This document shows positions 10,881 to 22,754 of a DNA stretch of 64,000 nucleotides, piece after piece. The stretch comes from Armigeres subalbatus (taxonomy: Eukaryota; Arthropoda; Insecta; Diptera; Culicidae): positions 158,436,452-158,500,451 of the forward strand of contig NC_085140.1 of the NCBI RefSeq assembly GCF_024139115.2, written 5' to 3'. The notes below the pieces were generated by a model that saw only the letters and a list, made by a program, of their open reading frames with translations, made no database searches and was not told the origin of the DNA. A program made the position numbers and the translations under genes. Numbering within the stretch: the stretch's first letter is position 1; every line of letters starts with the position of its first letter.

Positions 10881-11526
10881 GTTAAGATTAATCTGTGCTA
10901 CTTGCACAGTGATCACTTGTTATCTCCGCGAAATGCACAAAACGTTCTCGAGTTATGCCCACGTTATCTTCCAGATCAACCAAGGCTTTTGCAACGTCCT
11001 TATTGTCGCTATATACCAGATCCGTTTCAAAAGCATATGCGCATCATGTAAACTGGATATTCTTGAATACGAGGTGTTTAATGTACTCTAAAATGATCTT
11101 AATTTAAGATCAAGGTTTCTAACAGAAGCACAATGACTAAAGAGGTGTTTGTGTCGAGCAATGTCCATTCGAATGTGGCCGGGGACTATTTTTTGTTAGG
11201 GCGAAGAACCACTGCGCTAAGAAGTTCCAATCACTGAACATGAGTTCTTTAGGAAATTGTACGATACGCTCACCAGAGCAACTTATTCCTCTTATTGATC
11301 CATTATTCGATGATCCATTCATTCAAATTTTCAATCCGATATCTGCGACTAAGATTAGACTCAGCCGCCATCAGCATGGTTTTAAATTGCAGCTGCGCAT
11401 CTTACCGCACAGTTGAGGAAACCAGAGTAACCGAGAACATATTTTTAGTATGGAACCATATGCTTTCCCGAGTTGACATCTGGTCTTAGAACATCAGCTC
11501 ATGGAGCACCCACTGAAGCGTGTAAA
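10881..11526. other. Non-coding stretch with no recognised feature
   Basis: Mixed composition. No paired termini, RT motif or tRNA-like head was seen. Confidence 0.4.
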
Positions 11527-12030
11527 ATTAATGAGTGAAATCGTATCGGCTCAAATTACCTGCTTAATTACTTAACGCTGAGCTTTATCATTCATGCCTT
11601 GGTTGATCGGGTAGATAAGAAGTTCTGGAGAGCCAAAAATTCTGTAGTAGCTCGCAAAAGTAATGAGTGAAATCCTATCGGCTCAACAGACCCCCCGCTG
11701 GGATGTTTAGCGCTGAACGAACACATCGGTCATGATTTGGTTGATCCGGCAGATCAGATGTCACGTTTTGGAGAAGCAAAATGGTCTGTAGTAGCTTGTA
11801 AAAGTAATCTGATCGGCTCAATTGACCTGCTGGGATGTTCAGCACTGAACGGATATATCGTTCATGACTTGGTTGATCAGGTAGATCATATGTTCTGAAC
11901 TCCAGGACGTTTTGGAGAATCAAAAAGGTTTATAGCAGCTTTTAAAAGTAATGAATGAAATCCTATCGGTTCTATGGACCTGCTGGGATGCTTAGCGCAG
12001 AACGGGTATATCGTTCATGACTTGTTTAAT
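11527..12030. repeat. Tandem repeat, about 3.5 units of 130-146 bp
   Basis: Each unit opens with AAAGTAATGAGTGAAATC and CTATCGGCTC. It continues with GCTGGGATG, GCGCTGAACG and GTTGATC, and closes with TAGTAGCTTG. Units start near 11527, 11658, 11804 and 11947, and the last is cut short. Divergence between units is clear, so the array is old. Confidence 0.65.
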
Positions 12031-12188
12031 TTTTATTCTAATGACTTATGGATAAGTAGATGGTGTAGATTTAAAATAAATTAGCTCATGTCATTCATAA
12101 AAACTCCATGTAGTCCGATAAATGATCATTATGCCTGCGTTTGACCTGACGACATTTCCGATTCCAACACACCTGAAACTTACATACC

Positions 12189-12780
12189 TGGATACCTGGT
12201 TGGCTACAGCGTCGATACACCTATGCCTGGCGTATTGTAGAGCTCCATAATCGTCGGTCTTGGGCGATGTTCCTCCAGTTTCCCCGAACGTTCAGGGTCC
12301 GCAGGTCCGATTCCCCCGCGTGCAGCCAGCGTGTTCGTGGCCTTTCACGAAGTCGCCGGCCCCTATCTGGTTCTCTGTTGAATATTGTTTAACTAAGCTA
12401 TTTTTTCTTCCGACATTCGCACTAAGTGACCAGCCCACTGAAGTCTGCCGTATTTTATACGATTCACAATATTTTCTTCTTTGTATACTTGATACAGCTC
12501 ATGATTCATGCGTCTGCGTCACACACCATTTTCTAGTTACCCTCTGAGTATTGTACGCAGGACTTTCCGCTCGAAAACCCTGAAAGCTCTTCGGTTCGCC
12601 TCTTTTAATGTCCATGCTTCATGTCCTTAAAGGGCCACTGGTAGAATCAGAGTTTTGTATAGAGCAAATTTCGTTTCCGTCTGCATGTTGCGGGACCTAA
12701 GCTGGTTACGTAATCCGTACAAGGCCCTATTTGCAGCAGCAATACGTCTTTCCGGAAACCCAACGTCTTGCATAGCTCTT
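12189..12780 (-). pseudogene. RTE-clade LINE 3' end (C-terminal reverse-transcriptase region)
   Basis: On the minus strand this region matches the element at 29898-30547 over about 540 bp. Shared parts include AAANRALYGLRNQLRSRN, TETKFALYKTLI and the 3' end with the CAACCAGGTATCC motif. The C-terminal region follows the RT domain in RTE-type elements. The 5' boundary is an abrupt join to R1-type sequence near 12760-12785. Confidence 0.7.
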
Positions 12781-13310
12781 CTTTCGACGTCGAAACGAGG
12801 ACATACGAACAGTATGTGCTCTGCAGTTTTATCAACACCTGGGCAGTCCGGGCAAGCGGGGATCTTCGCGTCTATTACGACCCCAAGGAGCTTCAAACTC
12901 CGCTTTGATGCGATAGCGACTTCACCCACGTGAATCACTGCATGTTGAACCGACTTGCGGTTGTTGACGATAACCACCTCCGTCTTATGTTGAGCAAGCT
13001 CCAGGCCTATAGCGCTCATTCAATCCTCCACCGAACTGGTCGCGTGTGCTGCGGTCAGTTCTACCTCGGGAATTGACTCCCCGTAGACTTCCCAGGTTAC
13101 GTCATCTCCAAGGCTCCATAATACCGGGCTCAGTATTAACCTTGTGGAACTCCTGCTGTAATAGGTATGCTTCTCTGACCGGCATCGGCTTTCCAAAACC
13201 CGGTACAGGACCACCGGCAGGCTAAGCCGGTGTAACGAGAGCGCGATGGCATCCCAGCTTGCGCTGTTGAATGCGTTCTTCACATCAAGTGTCACTAACG
13301 CTCAGTACCA
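12781..13310 (-). pseudogene. R1-clade LINE reverse-transcriptase and zinc-finger pieces, internally deleted
   Basis: In minus-strand order there is the first catalytic block (TLDVKNAFNSASW), then SPVLW joined directly to GDDVTWEVYGES. A normal element has about 20 further residues before the catalytic Asp-Asp pair. Next come GLELAQHKTEVVIVNNRKS and the thumb segment LKLLGVVID, followed immediately by the C-terminal zinc finger CPDCPGVDKTAEHILFVCPR. The stretch between thumb and finger, normally some 200 residues or more, is missing. Two internal deletions and a stop make this a dead fossil. It is collinear with the ORF1 piece upstream at 13430-13760. Confidence 0.7.
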
Positions 13311-13429
13311 GGGATTTGGCCACCGCGAGTAACTCTTCGTTCATCACCGGAGCCACCATTTCGGCCGCACCCATATTGCCTTGCGGTAGTCAGTCCCACT
13401 AGCCTGCGCTCTGCGTTTCAGAACCAAAA

Positions 13430-13760
13430 TCATTTCACCGATCTTGGTGCGTCTGACGCTTCGTACGACCTGTCCCAGCGCCGAAAGCTTTCGGCCGCCC
13501 GCATCGATTTAAGGACTTCAGCGTACTTTGCCTTATCAGTTTTCACCAACAAGGCCTCGCCTCTGTCCTTAGCTTCCATTGCGGGTCGAGATGCCTTCGA
13601 CTTCCGCTTTGCACTACTAACCAGCTGCCAGGGATTTTCGGTCCCTTGTGACGTTGGCACAGACTGGACCCTCTTGCGGCCCGGCGACTTGCGCCTGGTT
13701 GGTGCCTTTCGCCTTTTTGGGCCGAGAAGTCACCTTCTCGCATCGGAATTCAAAGGAATT
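13430..13760 (-). pseudogene. R1-clade ORF1 (gag-like) fragment
   Basis: Two overlapping frames on the minus strand carry Lys/Arg-rich sequence, then ALLVKTDKAKYAEVLKSMRA. The KTDKAKYAEVLK block is typical of the region before the zinc knuckles in R1-clade ORF1 proteins of mosquitoes. The knuckles themselves are missing, consistent with a deletion before the RT piece at 13310. Confidence 0.6.
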
Positions 13761-13818
13761 ATTTTGTTTTGCTTCACTCATTGTAAATGGGTCCCCCTTG
13801 TGCTGCCGTCGAATCCTA

Positions 13819-15532
13819 CACGGGTAAAAATCCGTTCCCAGAAATGAGAAAATAATTCATGATTCCATGAATCCATCGTGTTTTCATGCTATGAAAATAC
13901 ACCAGGAATATAAATCATGATTTCATGATTTATTTTCGCGTAACGCAACCAATGCGTTACAATTTGGTTGCTAAGATCGACAGAATAAAAAAAACCCAGA
14001 TTAATCCACCTACAGTGAGATTTTGACCCTTCCTTAGTTATATGGAATTTTTTTTCCAGACTCCAGTATTTAAAACGAGATAAAACTACTCAGCTTCCCA
14101 CGGCGATTTACCGTGAAAGTGACAAAATAATTGCCTACCCAAAGGCGGATGTCTTGGGTTGAGTGACAACTTAACGAATGATAACGTACTGTACTTCATG
14201 CTGCCTATCTATAAGGCGCTCGTCGGATTGAATAACTATTGTGACATGGTTAGCAACTATCGTAACGCTGGTTGCATATATTGTACTCGTAATTTCCAGA
14301 GACCTCGATATTAATTAATCCAGAACTAACTAAATCAGTAATTGATCTGAGCGAAACTCAATAGCGTTCAATAATAACATATATTTCACCTTATGCATGC
14401 CTAATTTGGTAAAACTAAACTTGTTCAATACATTAAAAATGAGCGAGATTTTTATGGTAGTAAATTTCAGAATTTGCACACATACGCACACATACATGCA
14501 TACAAGTGATCTATTAGTGTCTCAAAACATGCTCACATTTGCTATCTAGCTTCTACTGAAGAAATTTTTGAAATCCCTATCAATTTTTACGTTTTTGCTT
14601 TTCTGAGAAGATTTTTTTGTACATGCTTCTATATGTTCCTCAATAAAAATCATTTGTTTCTTTGAAACAAATCAGAAAAATAGGCATAATTCCATATCAT
14701 ATCATTTGTTATAATTATGTTTTCAATGTCAAAGTGAATTTGTTTCAAATACCATACATTTTATTTAATAATTCACGAGATTTCTTGATAGATTAATACG
14801 TAACACACCTGCGTAACGCATACAAAGTGAAATTATAGACACTTCCGAAGGAAGGGTCAAAAAGTTACACTGAGCGAGAGTCCAGCGTGTTACCTCTCAG
14901 CCGTTCTTACTTCTCGGGAATGGAGTGTTCGAAGTATAACCGGTTATGCATACTGTTGTCCAGTGGTGCAATTTATCAACAATGCCTGCTGAGTGTGATT
15001 CTTTTGTTTTGTATTTTTCTCTGCTCCTCTTTGCCTATGACGGTGCCTTTCAGTCAGAACGACAAAGCAAGAGTAGCTTAGCAAGCTCGGTTTGCCAACA
15101 GCGGGCTGAAGCTGATGATCATTCGGCACAATTTTCCTGTCATTGTCTTTCAAGTGATAGTATTCACCCATGCATTTAAATAGGGCCGTCGCATTCACAC
15201 AGCAGCGAGTGAACTGAATAGACTGTCAGTGCGGGCTGCGTGTGCAATGAGAAGAGAGATCTTTTGTTTACTTTATCTTTGATTGTTGCTGCTAATCATT
15301 TTCAGTTTTCACTGCTAGGAAGTGAGTGTGAAGAGGGAATGGTATCAATATCCAACAAATTTCAGTCACTGAGATTGAGAATTCGCACCCCTGCTGTCGT
15401 CTGATTAGGATTGCCTAGTACCATGAATAATGTTCCTGAAATCATGAATTATAATCATGGTTTCATGAACTGACCTGATTCATGATTTCATGATTTTTTT
15501 TTAATTCCTGTGGGTATGCATTAGTTTCCGTG
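13819..15532. mobile_element. TA-flanked element with CACGG ends and TCATGA-rich subterminal repeats
   Basis: The outer ends are CACGGGTAAAAATCCG and the complement of CACGGAAACTAATGC, with TA at 13817-13818 and 15533-15534. Just inside both ends are clusters of the palindrome-like TTCATGATTTCATGA (13850-13945 and 15420-15500). An unrelated repeat is nested at 13987-14868. No transposase was recognised, so it would depend on another element. Confidence 0.5.
13987..14868. mobile_element. Dispersed ~880-bp repeat, copy 1 (TTTTGACCCTTCCTT ends)
   Basis: This is clearly the same sequence as 32264-33122, in the same orientation. The two share the leader ATTAATCCACCTACAGTGAG, the inner ACTCAGCTTCC and GGCGATTTACCGTGA blocks, and the end ACACTTCCGAAGGAAGGG. 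The inner termini TTTTGACCCTTCCTTAG and the complement of TTTTTGACCCTTCCTTCG are inverted repeats. No coding capacity was seen. Confidence 0.75.
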
Positions 15533-15535
15533 TAC

Positions 15536-16200
15536 TGGAGTAGTCGTCTTTAATGATCCCATGGTTATCTTTACATGCCTTACTGCATGCAGGGGGCCAT
15601 GCAAGGGTTGACTTTTACGTGTTCAGAGCCAGATCAGCGCAAGTCAGGAAAGGGCATCTGAGCCTACTACCACCCTGCAGGCAAAGCTTGGTGGCAGGAT
15701 TGGACAGCGTGCTACAAGGTCCGCCACGGTTTTAGGGGACGGAAGACAGCCTATCCATTAACCCACTCGCCGTTTCGAGTCAGTATCACCCGGCTCTACT
15801 AAGAGAGTAGAATGTCAGACTGCCAGCCCTCGCTTTCACAATATTACGATATCCGAGACAAGATCCGTTAACACGCGGCCAGAATGCCATAATCAGGAGC
15901 TCGCTGGCATTGATCCTGATGTGCCAATTGGCACCCCTTGGGCTCCTGTGCGCTTTGAGTGGCACACGGTCGCTTTGATAGGGCCTGCTTGCGGACACAT
16001 GCAGCTTTTTGTAGAGGTTTAACAAAGCCCGCTGCCAAGCCCCACCACGTCGTAGGCAGGCCCCCTTACTCGCAGAGGCCGTTGGGAGGGGTCGTTAATC
16101 CCTTGGACATAGTCCCTGCTGCCCCCAAATCAGATATTGATGTGCACGTAGTTCCTGTAACGGTACTACAGCCTTATCATATAATGAAAAGGCTCGAGTA
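15536..16200. other. GC-richer block, possible retroelement leader, unclassified
   Basis: The composition is clearly richer in G and C than its surroundings, as in the 5' leaders and ORF1 regions of mosquito LINEs. Both strands have short frames but I recognise no domain. Confidence 0.3.
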
Positions 16201-18764
16201 ACACGCGCACGCTAAGATTCATTTAAGCAGCATTTTTGTAAATTCACTCGTAAATATGTGAGTAATTCAACATATTGCGCAGATTCCGCCTTATTAGACT
16301 CCTGCGCGAAAATTATTTGCGTGAATATTTTTCCCGTGTCACACACACAAATGAATTGACACTTTTTATTGTTTATTTGAGTAAACAAAAACATGTGTGT
16401 TTGATAAATAACAACAACAAAAAACAATTACGAAGATAGTTTGAATGTATTGGTGCGCACGCTAAAAATTCGAAGTAAAACGAAGTCGCGCCAGAGTCTA
16501 AAAATTGATGCAACGGGCAATATTCTCCAACGATGTATTTTGATGATAAATTGGGCTGTGTAACAATATACGAGAAAGGTATAATCTAGGGGGACTAATT
16601 TGAGCGTTTTATTAACGTACGGGCTTAGGCCAAAGGATCTCAGATTTGAATGCAAATTTATCAATAAATATGTTTTGTTTATATATTAACGTAAATTGAA
16701 AATAGAAAAATAGGTCGTCTATTTTCCCGGAAACCTTTAATGAAAATTTGAACCAACAAAAGAAGAATTTCATAAGCTTTAATCCCCGAAATTTAAGGTT
16801 GCTGTGAAAATTCGCTTGATTTTCACCAAGAACCCCTATTCGACCAATGTAGCTAGCAATATTCAAATTGTACACACGTCATGGATTGATTGCTCAATAT
16901 TTATGTAAAAGTTGGGAGCTTTCATTTTGGGAGTTTGAATAGACTGTTGGAGGGTCAGATTAAGTTTCTTGTGATTTGATTTATGTACTGAAACAGTCCT
17001 TAGAACAACTTGGTACCATCTCATCAATCATCCTTCAGTGTCAGTGCATCGACCCAATTATTCACTAATTACAATATTGCGGCATCGTTTACTAACAAAA
17101 TGATAGGTTTGTTCAACAGAGCTGTACATTAATAGCATCAACAACATCACGTGAGAAAACACGCCCCCGGCCAAGCAAAACTAGTGTTTATTCAATATTG
17201 TACCCTTCATCGTCAAGCATCAAGCCGGCAACGGCGAATGTACAATCATGCAGAAGTGAATCGGCATCTTCTCACTGGTATGAACGCCGAATTGCAGTGG
17301 ACCGTGCATCCGAGGGTTGACTAAAATAGATGTTTTCATACGGTATTCATATCAAGTGCAGTGTTACGATCATGTAGGCAAATATTTCGCTAGCTATAGA
17401 AAGGCACATGATAAATATGCGAGTTTTTGCGAGCGCAGAAAAAAGTGGATCAGATTTCAGTCAAACGAGCTACAAATTGCTATTTCTGATGAAGTAGCAT
17501 TGACAGGCTTATTATGCAAATCATGACAGCAAGACTTTCTGAACTTGGGTTTCAAAATATTTGTTTTAATGCGTAAATTTATTAGACGTTTCAGTATATG
17601 TAAACACCTTTCGAAGCCTTTTATTCCTTATGTGAGTAAGCAATAATTATTATCTTAAGATTATAAATTGTTACAATTCTTTTTGTAGATCATTTTAAGA
17701 TCCAGTCAGCACTGATTGAATGCAAATATAGATGAACAAATATTTCGGCGTTTTAGTATTTTGACGGTTGCCTTTATTTCGACCTGAACTGAATGACCTT
17801 CCCTTGTGTATCGTATTTGTTTCAATGTCGTTGTCGTTGAAGTTGACAACTTCATAGTTAAAGTTTGTATATTTTCTGGCATGTAGAGTTATTCCACTAA
17901 ACAAGCTTTAAATTCTAGATAACTTGATGACTTGACATAAGACTTTAATTCAAAAAATTAAAACTATTGGTGCCACACTCAGCATTGTGTAAATTTAATT
18001 AGTATTTGTTTGCTCCAGTGTTCAAACAGTTGATTTCCATATCCTATAAACCCATATTTTCATTTATTTCAATACTTCTTCAAATAAGATAACAACCCAG
18101 CCACAATTTAATACTCGCAATTAGCAATCGCCTAATTGTGCACCAGCCAGTGAACTGATTTATCTGTTACAACCCGCAACAAAGCCGGGAGTCTACCGCG
18201 TCGCGTCGCCGCACTTATTTACGTTCGGATTCTGCCTCCAGTCGGTTCAGGCACTGTAGCTGAGCTATTTATATGTACATATTTCCATATGACTACTGGC
18301 GATTGTTGTGGTGATTATCCGAGCAAATAATCACAAAAACCGCCAATCCAGGCATGGTTTGTTTAGCATGGCCCGGCAAACCCGCCCGCGGCCTGTGGTG
18401 AACGTTGCTAAATTCACTAATAACTCATGTTTTGGGATCACTGACCGCATCAATGGATAAATGTTTTGCGTTGTACGGATACGGATCGGACCAATCGGTA
18501 CCCGGCGATCGATCAAAAGTTAGGCACCTATGAAATCGAACGTACAGGCGCAGTAATATTTATGCAAATGTTCTCCATTTGTATAGTTTCGTGCGGTCAC
18601 GTCATCTGCGTTTGAATTGGGTAAGCATAAAACTAGTTGATGGTTGATACCGGTACCTGTTATGCATTAGATGTGTTTTAGATGAGGAAGGTTTGAATTT
18701 ATGGAATATCAGATTGCTTCAATCCGATTAGAAAGTACGTGCTTTTCGCGATATCCTACTTGAT
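16201..18764. other. Long AT-rich non-coding stretch, nothing recognised
   Basis: I looked for paired termini, RT or transposase motifs and splice-site pairs and found none convincing. The DNA at 18120-18640 is more mixed in composition and may be unique. Confidence 0.4.
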
Positions 18765-18885
18765 ACTTGATAGCACCCGGTCGATACATTACGAATGCAC
18801 AATTGGAGCCTTCCTTTAATGCTTGGTAGATAGCATCCGGTCGATACATTTTGAATGTACAATTTGAGGCTTCCTTAACACTCGA
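18765..18885. repeat. Two tandem 60-bp units
   Basis: GATAGCACCCGGTCGATACA begins near 18769 and GATAGCATCCGGTCGATACA near 18829. Both are followed by GAATG, ACAATT and a GCTTCCTT tract. The two units differ at a few positions only. Confidence 0.75.
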
Positions 18886-19233
18886 GCAGGCGCGGTGTTA
18901 TTTGTTGTGCAACACTAACGTAAAAAACTCGCTAGCGAAAAAGAATGTGCGTTCAAGGACCGCACAAAATGGCTTCTGCAAGTTATGTTTTCATTCTACG
19001 AACAAAATATCAGTCAGTCAAAAAGGCACTTTGTGCGGTTTCGCTGAACCCCGACCATATTATAAAAAGTCTTCTGATTGGGATCATCCATGTGTTGTAT
19101 AGATAATCCTGAGATTTTAATTGGATTACCCAAGAAAACTGAATTGAATTCTGTTATTCTTGAAAAGAGGGGCAGGCGGTAAGATGCATTAAATTTGTTT
19201 GTAATCTTGATCGTCCCGATGAAAATTTTAATT

Positions 19234-19842
19234 AATTGCATATTATTCGGCAACTCGGCCGTACGAAAACCATTTTTTGTTAAATATCTTGGCTGTGCAT
19301 ATGCACAGCATATGTTTCGAAATGGACAAATTGATATGAAATTTGCGAAAAAGAATCCACGTGTCTTGGAGGGACTCGAACCCTCAACCTCCTACTCTCT
19401 AGATAGGCGTGATAACCCCTACACAACAAGACCACTTAAAGGTCACGTTTGCGGAAAAGCCATCAGAATCCGAGTACCAACCTCCACCGCGGTAAGCTCT
19501 CTTTTTGCAAATTGAATATCTTTCGGATGCTTGATTTGTCCAATCTCCACATGTGCTTTACTATTGTATACCCACAGCCAAGCGAGTGCACATTGTTTAT
19601 TAAACGAGAGGATCGCACTCCATGCCCCCCAGAAACTGTCTGGGCGGGACGGTATAGAATGCGAATTCAATCGCACTCTGCTGTGCCAAAGGCTTGCTTG
19701 GCTAAAGCATTTGATGAGTTTGATTGCCTTAACGTAAGCGGTCGCGTGTACTCAGACGACTAATGACGGTGAAAGACCGACACTTGATTACAATTAATTG
19801 CATATTATTCGGCAACTCGGCCGTACGAAAACCATTTTTTTT
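19234..19842. repeat. Pair of ~48-bp direct repeats bracketing a ~510-bp segment
   Basis: The sequence starting AATTAATTGCATATTATTCG and ending GTACGAAAACCATTTTTT occurs at about 19231-19278 and 19793-19841 and is nearly identical. The bracketed segment carries a tRNA-like block. This could be a local duplication, or long terminal direct repeats left by a recombined retroelement. Confidence 0.65.
19362..19433 (-). tRNA. tRNA-like sequence (degenerate; tRNA-derived repeat or pseudogene)
   Basis: The minus strand folds as a cloverleaf of about 72 bases. The acceptor arms GGTCTTG and CAAGACA pair at 6 of 7 positions. A D-arm has GTG/CAC closing AGGGGTTAT. The anticodon stem CCTAT/GTAGG has loop CTAGAGA, and the T-arm GAGGG/CCCTC has loop TTCGAGT. 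The loop would read AGA (Ser), but a serine tRNA has a long variable arm and this one has about five bases. I therefore think it is a tRNA-derived repeat rather than a working gene. Confidence 0.4.
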
Positions 19843-20070
19843 AATTTGAGGGTGCTAAAACGCCATGTTCGGGATTTGAGTCAAAACTAGCACTAGTCGA
19901 CCCGGCAGACGTTGTCGTGCATAGTAGGCGAAAATGCGCGTTGTGAACAGCCCATGCGAAATTTGCCAAAGTTTTCGTGTAACAGATTCAATTAATCACA
20001 AATCGCATCGGACATCGTTCAACGCGATAATTGAGGATATCCTACACAGCAAAAAAAAAATACTTTGTTA

Positions 20071-20676
20071 CCCGACTAGAAGGTCATATCAAAATTAAAT
20101 CAACCTATGTTATTATGTTATACTAAATTTTTATAACAAAATTTGTTAGAAACTTGGTGCAGGATGTTGTTAAAATATCTAAATTTCTATCAAAAATTAC
20201 ACTACTGGAAACAAAAAACTATCAAATTTTGTTACAGTTTTATCATAAAAATAACATATTTTGTTAGAAATTTATAACAGAATCAGATACAAAATATATT
20301 ATTTCTGTGCAGTTGCAAATTTCTACAGCTCGTGATAGGTCTCCAGATTGTGATCAACAATCAGAAATTTTTGTTTTTGTCTGAACAAGAATGTTTTTCG
20401 TCAACATGAAATTAACAACATTACAAATAAGGCAACCTTTGCAAATTATATTTGCGTTGTGATATCCATATGGCCGGAAGACTTTGCTACATCTATTTTA
20501 ATTGCCTACTGTTGGGCAATTCGGTGTTAAGCATTTTTTAAATCATATTATGATAAAATCCTGTTACAACATTTGAAAGATAATGGCTGCTAAGAACAAA
20601 ATTCTATCAAAATAAGTTATAAATATCACAATATGTTAATATTGTGTTCAGTTTCAGTTATGCTCTCCTAGTCGGG
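20071..20676. mobile_element. MITE family A, copy 1 (CCCGACTAG ends)
   Basis: The termini CCCGACTAGAAGG and the complement of CCCGACTAGGAG enclose about 600 bp. The interior is rich in AACAAAATTTGTTA-like blocks. The family recurs at 39560-40379 and 50503-51048. Flanking dinucleotides are TA and TG, so the duplication is not clean here. Confidence 0.7.
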
Positions 20677-20919
20677 TGTCAATAGGATTTAAAAAAAAAT
20701 AATCTCAGATTTTCAGTTTTTCAACCTTAAAGATAAGTATTCTATGATTTTTGAATTTTTAGGAAATCTGTGCGCCGATAACAATATTGTCGGCAACGGC
20801 GTGATAAATCATTTCTAGTCGGCGGCAAGGGTGTGTATGGGGTTATTTTAAACGTTAAACTTTTTTCGTCAATATTTGATGTACTATACCTAACGATGAA
20901 TTCTTTCGGAAAACTCTTG

Positions 20920-22451
20920 AGAAATTCTCCAGTTCTCTCTCTTCCTTCGAATACTCCTACAGGAATTACTTTAAAAACTCCTCCTGCAATTTTCCAGCAG
21001 TTACTCCCAAAATTCCTCCACGAGTTCCTCTGGAAAGTCCTCCATGAGATCCTTCGAATATTTCTCCAGGAGTTCCTGCGGAAATTTTTCCAGAAATGCC
21101 TCTCAGAGTTCCTACGAAAAGTTCACCAGTAGTTCCTCTGCAAATTCCTCCAAGAGTTTCTTCAAATATTCCAGGAATTCCTCCGGAAATTACTCCAAAA
21201 ACTGCTTCGGAAATACATACAGGAGTTTCTTAGGAATTTACTCCAGAAGTTGCTCCGGATATCCCTTCAAGAATTCTTCCAAGAGTTCCTTAGGAAATTC
21301 CTCCAGGAGTTCCTCCAGAAATTCCTCCGAAAGTTCTTCACATTCAAGAATTCCTCCAAAAAATCCTCATTAAGGTTCTGCGGAAGTTCTTCCAGTTATT
21401 TCTCCTGAAATTCTTCCAGGAGTTCTTCGGACATTCCGTCAGGAGTTCCTCCAGATATTGATCCAGGAGTTCCTCCGGAAATTCCTCCTTCTACGGAAAG
21501 ACTGCCAAGTGTTCTTTTAATAAAAATCTCCAAGAGTTCCTCCGGAAATTACTACAAAAACTTCTTCGTAAATACTTCAAGGAGTTTCTTCGTATATTCC
21601 TCTGGAAGTTCTTCTGGAAATTCCTCTGTGAGCTCGTCCTGAATTTCCTACAGGAGTTCCTGAATTCCTTCAGTTCCTTCGGAAACTCCTCCAGCAAATC
21701 CAAAAGCTACTCCAAAAATCCTACAAGAGTTCCCCCGGAATACCCTCCATTAGTTCTTTGGAAAATTCCTCCAGGAGTTCCTTCGGAAATTCCTCCACGA
21801 GTTCCACCGATTTGTTAGGTGTTTCGGGAGATATTTTCGGAGGAACTCTAGGAGGGCTTTCCGAAGGAACTTCTAGACGAATATCCGATGTAACTACTGG
21901 ACGGAATTCCGCAGTCCTGGAGGCATTTTTGCTTTTGAGAGAAACTGCTGGTTGAATTTTCTGAGGAATATCTGAAGGAACTCATGTAGGTCTTTCCTGA
22001 GGAACCACTGGAGGAATTACCGAAGGATTCCTCAAAGAACTTTTGTAGTAATTTCTGGAGAAATTTCAGAACGTACTCCTGGTGGGAATCGTTGCGGATT
22101 TTCTGGAGGAACATCTGAAGAAATTTTCCGGAGGAATTTTCGTAGGTGCTCCTGTAGGAATTTCTGGAGGAATTTCCGGAAAAAAAAATCCTGGAGGAAT
22201 TTCTGAAAGGATCAATGAAGGAATTTCCAAAGGAACTCCTGGAGGAATTTCCGACGAAACTATTGGAAGAATTTTCTGAAGAAAATCTGGAAGAATTTTC
22301 TGAAGAAAATCTGGAAGAATTTAGGAAATTTATTTTTTCCTCCATTCCTACAGGGGTTCCTCCAGAAACGCCTTCAAAAGTTCTTCCGGAAATTCTGCCA
22401 TAAATTTCTTGGGAAAATCCTCCAAGAGTTCCTCTCCATTTCTCCAAAAAC
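20920..22451. repeat. Degenerate TCC/GGA repeat array 1, with orientation switch near 21830
   Basis: From 20920 to about 21820 the plus strand is a degenerate repeat of units like TTCCTCCAGGAGTTCCTCCG, with spacing near 24-27 bases. From 21835 to about 22365 the same units run as GGAGGAATTTCTGGAGGAAC, the complement. A short return to the first orientation (22367-22451) precedes the SINE. The many short Ser/Lys/Glu-rich frames here are by-products of the repeat. Confidence 0.85.
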
Positions 22452-22461
22452 ACCTTTAAGG

Positions 22462-22727
22462 GTCTCCAATAGCCTTGCGAGCAAAGGCGTAGGATTGCCA
22501 ATCTGGAGACGGCGAGTTCGATTCTCGGTCCGGTCTAGGATGTTTTTGGGTTGGAAACTTTCTCGACACCCTGGGCATACTGTATCCATTGTACTTGCCA
22601 CACAAGATACATTCTCATGCAATGGCGGGCATAGAAAGCTTTCAATTAATAACTGAGGAAATGCTGAATATATAACTGAAAAGCAGCCCAAGTTCCAGTT
22701 GGAATGTAGAGCCTTTGAAGAAGAAGA
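22462..22727 (+). mobile_element. tRNA-derived SINE (family 2) with 10-bp target-site duplication
   Basis: The head contains a tRNA-like block with box B GAGTTCGATTCTC near 22508. The body has TCTCGACACCCTGGGCATA and the tail is AAG-rich. Flanks ACCTTTAAGG at 22452-22461 and 22728-22737 are an exact duplication. A second copy, split by a LINE, is at 38109-43468. It inserted into the TCC/GGA array. Confidence 0.85.
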
Positions 22728-22754
22728 ACCTTTAAGGACACTCTTCATGAAATT

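Noticed and set aside
19362..19433. Functional serine tRNA gene (AGA anticodon)
   Set aside because: A serine tRNA needs a long variable arm. This cloverleaf has a five-base variable region and a mismatch in the acceptor stem.
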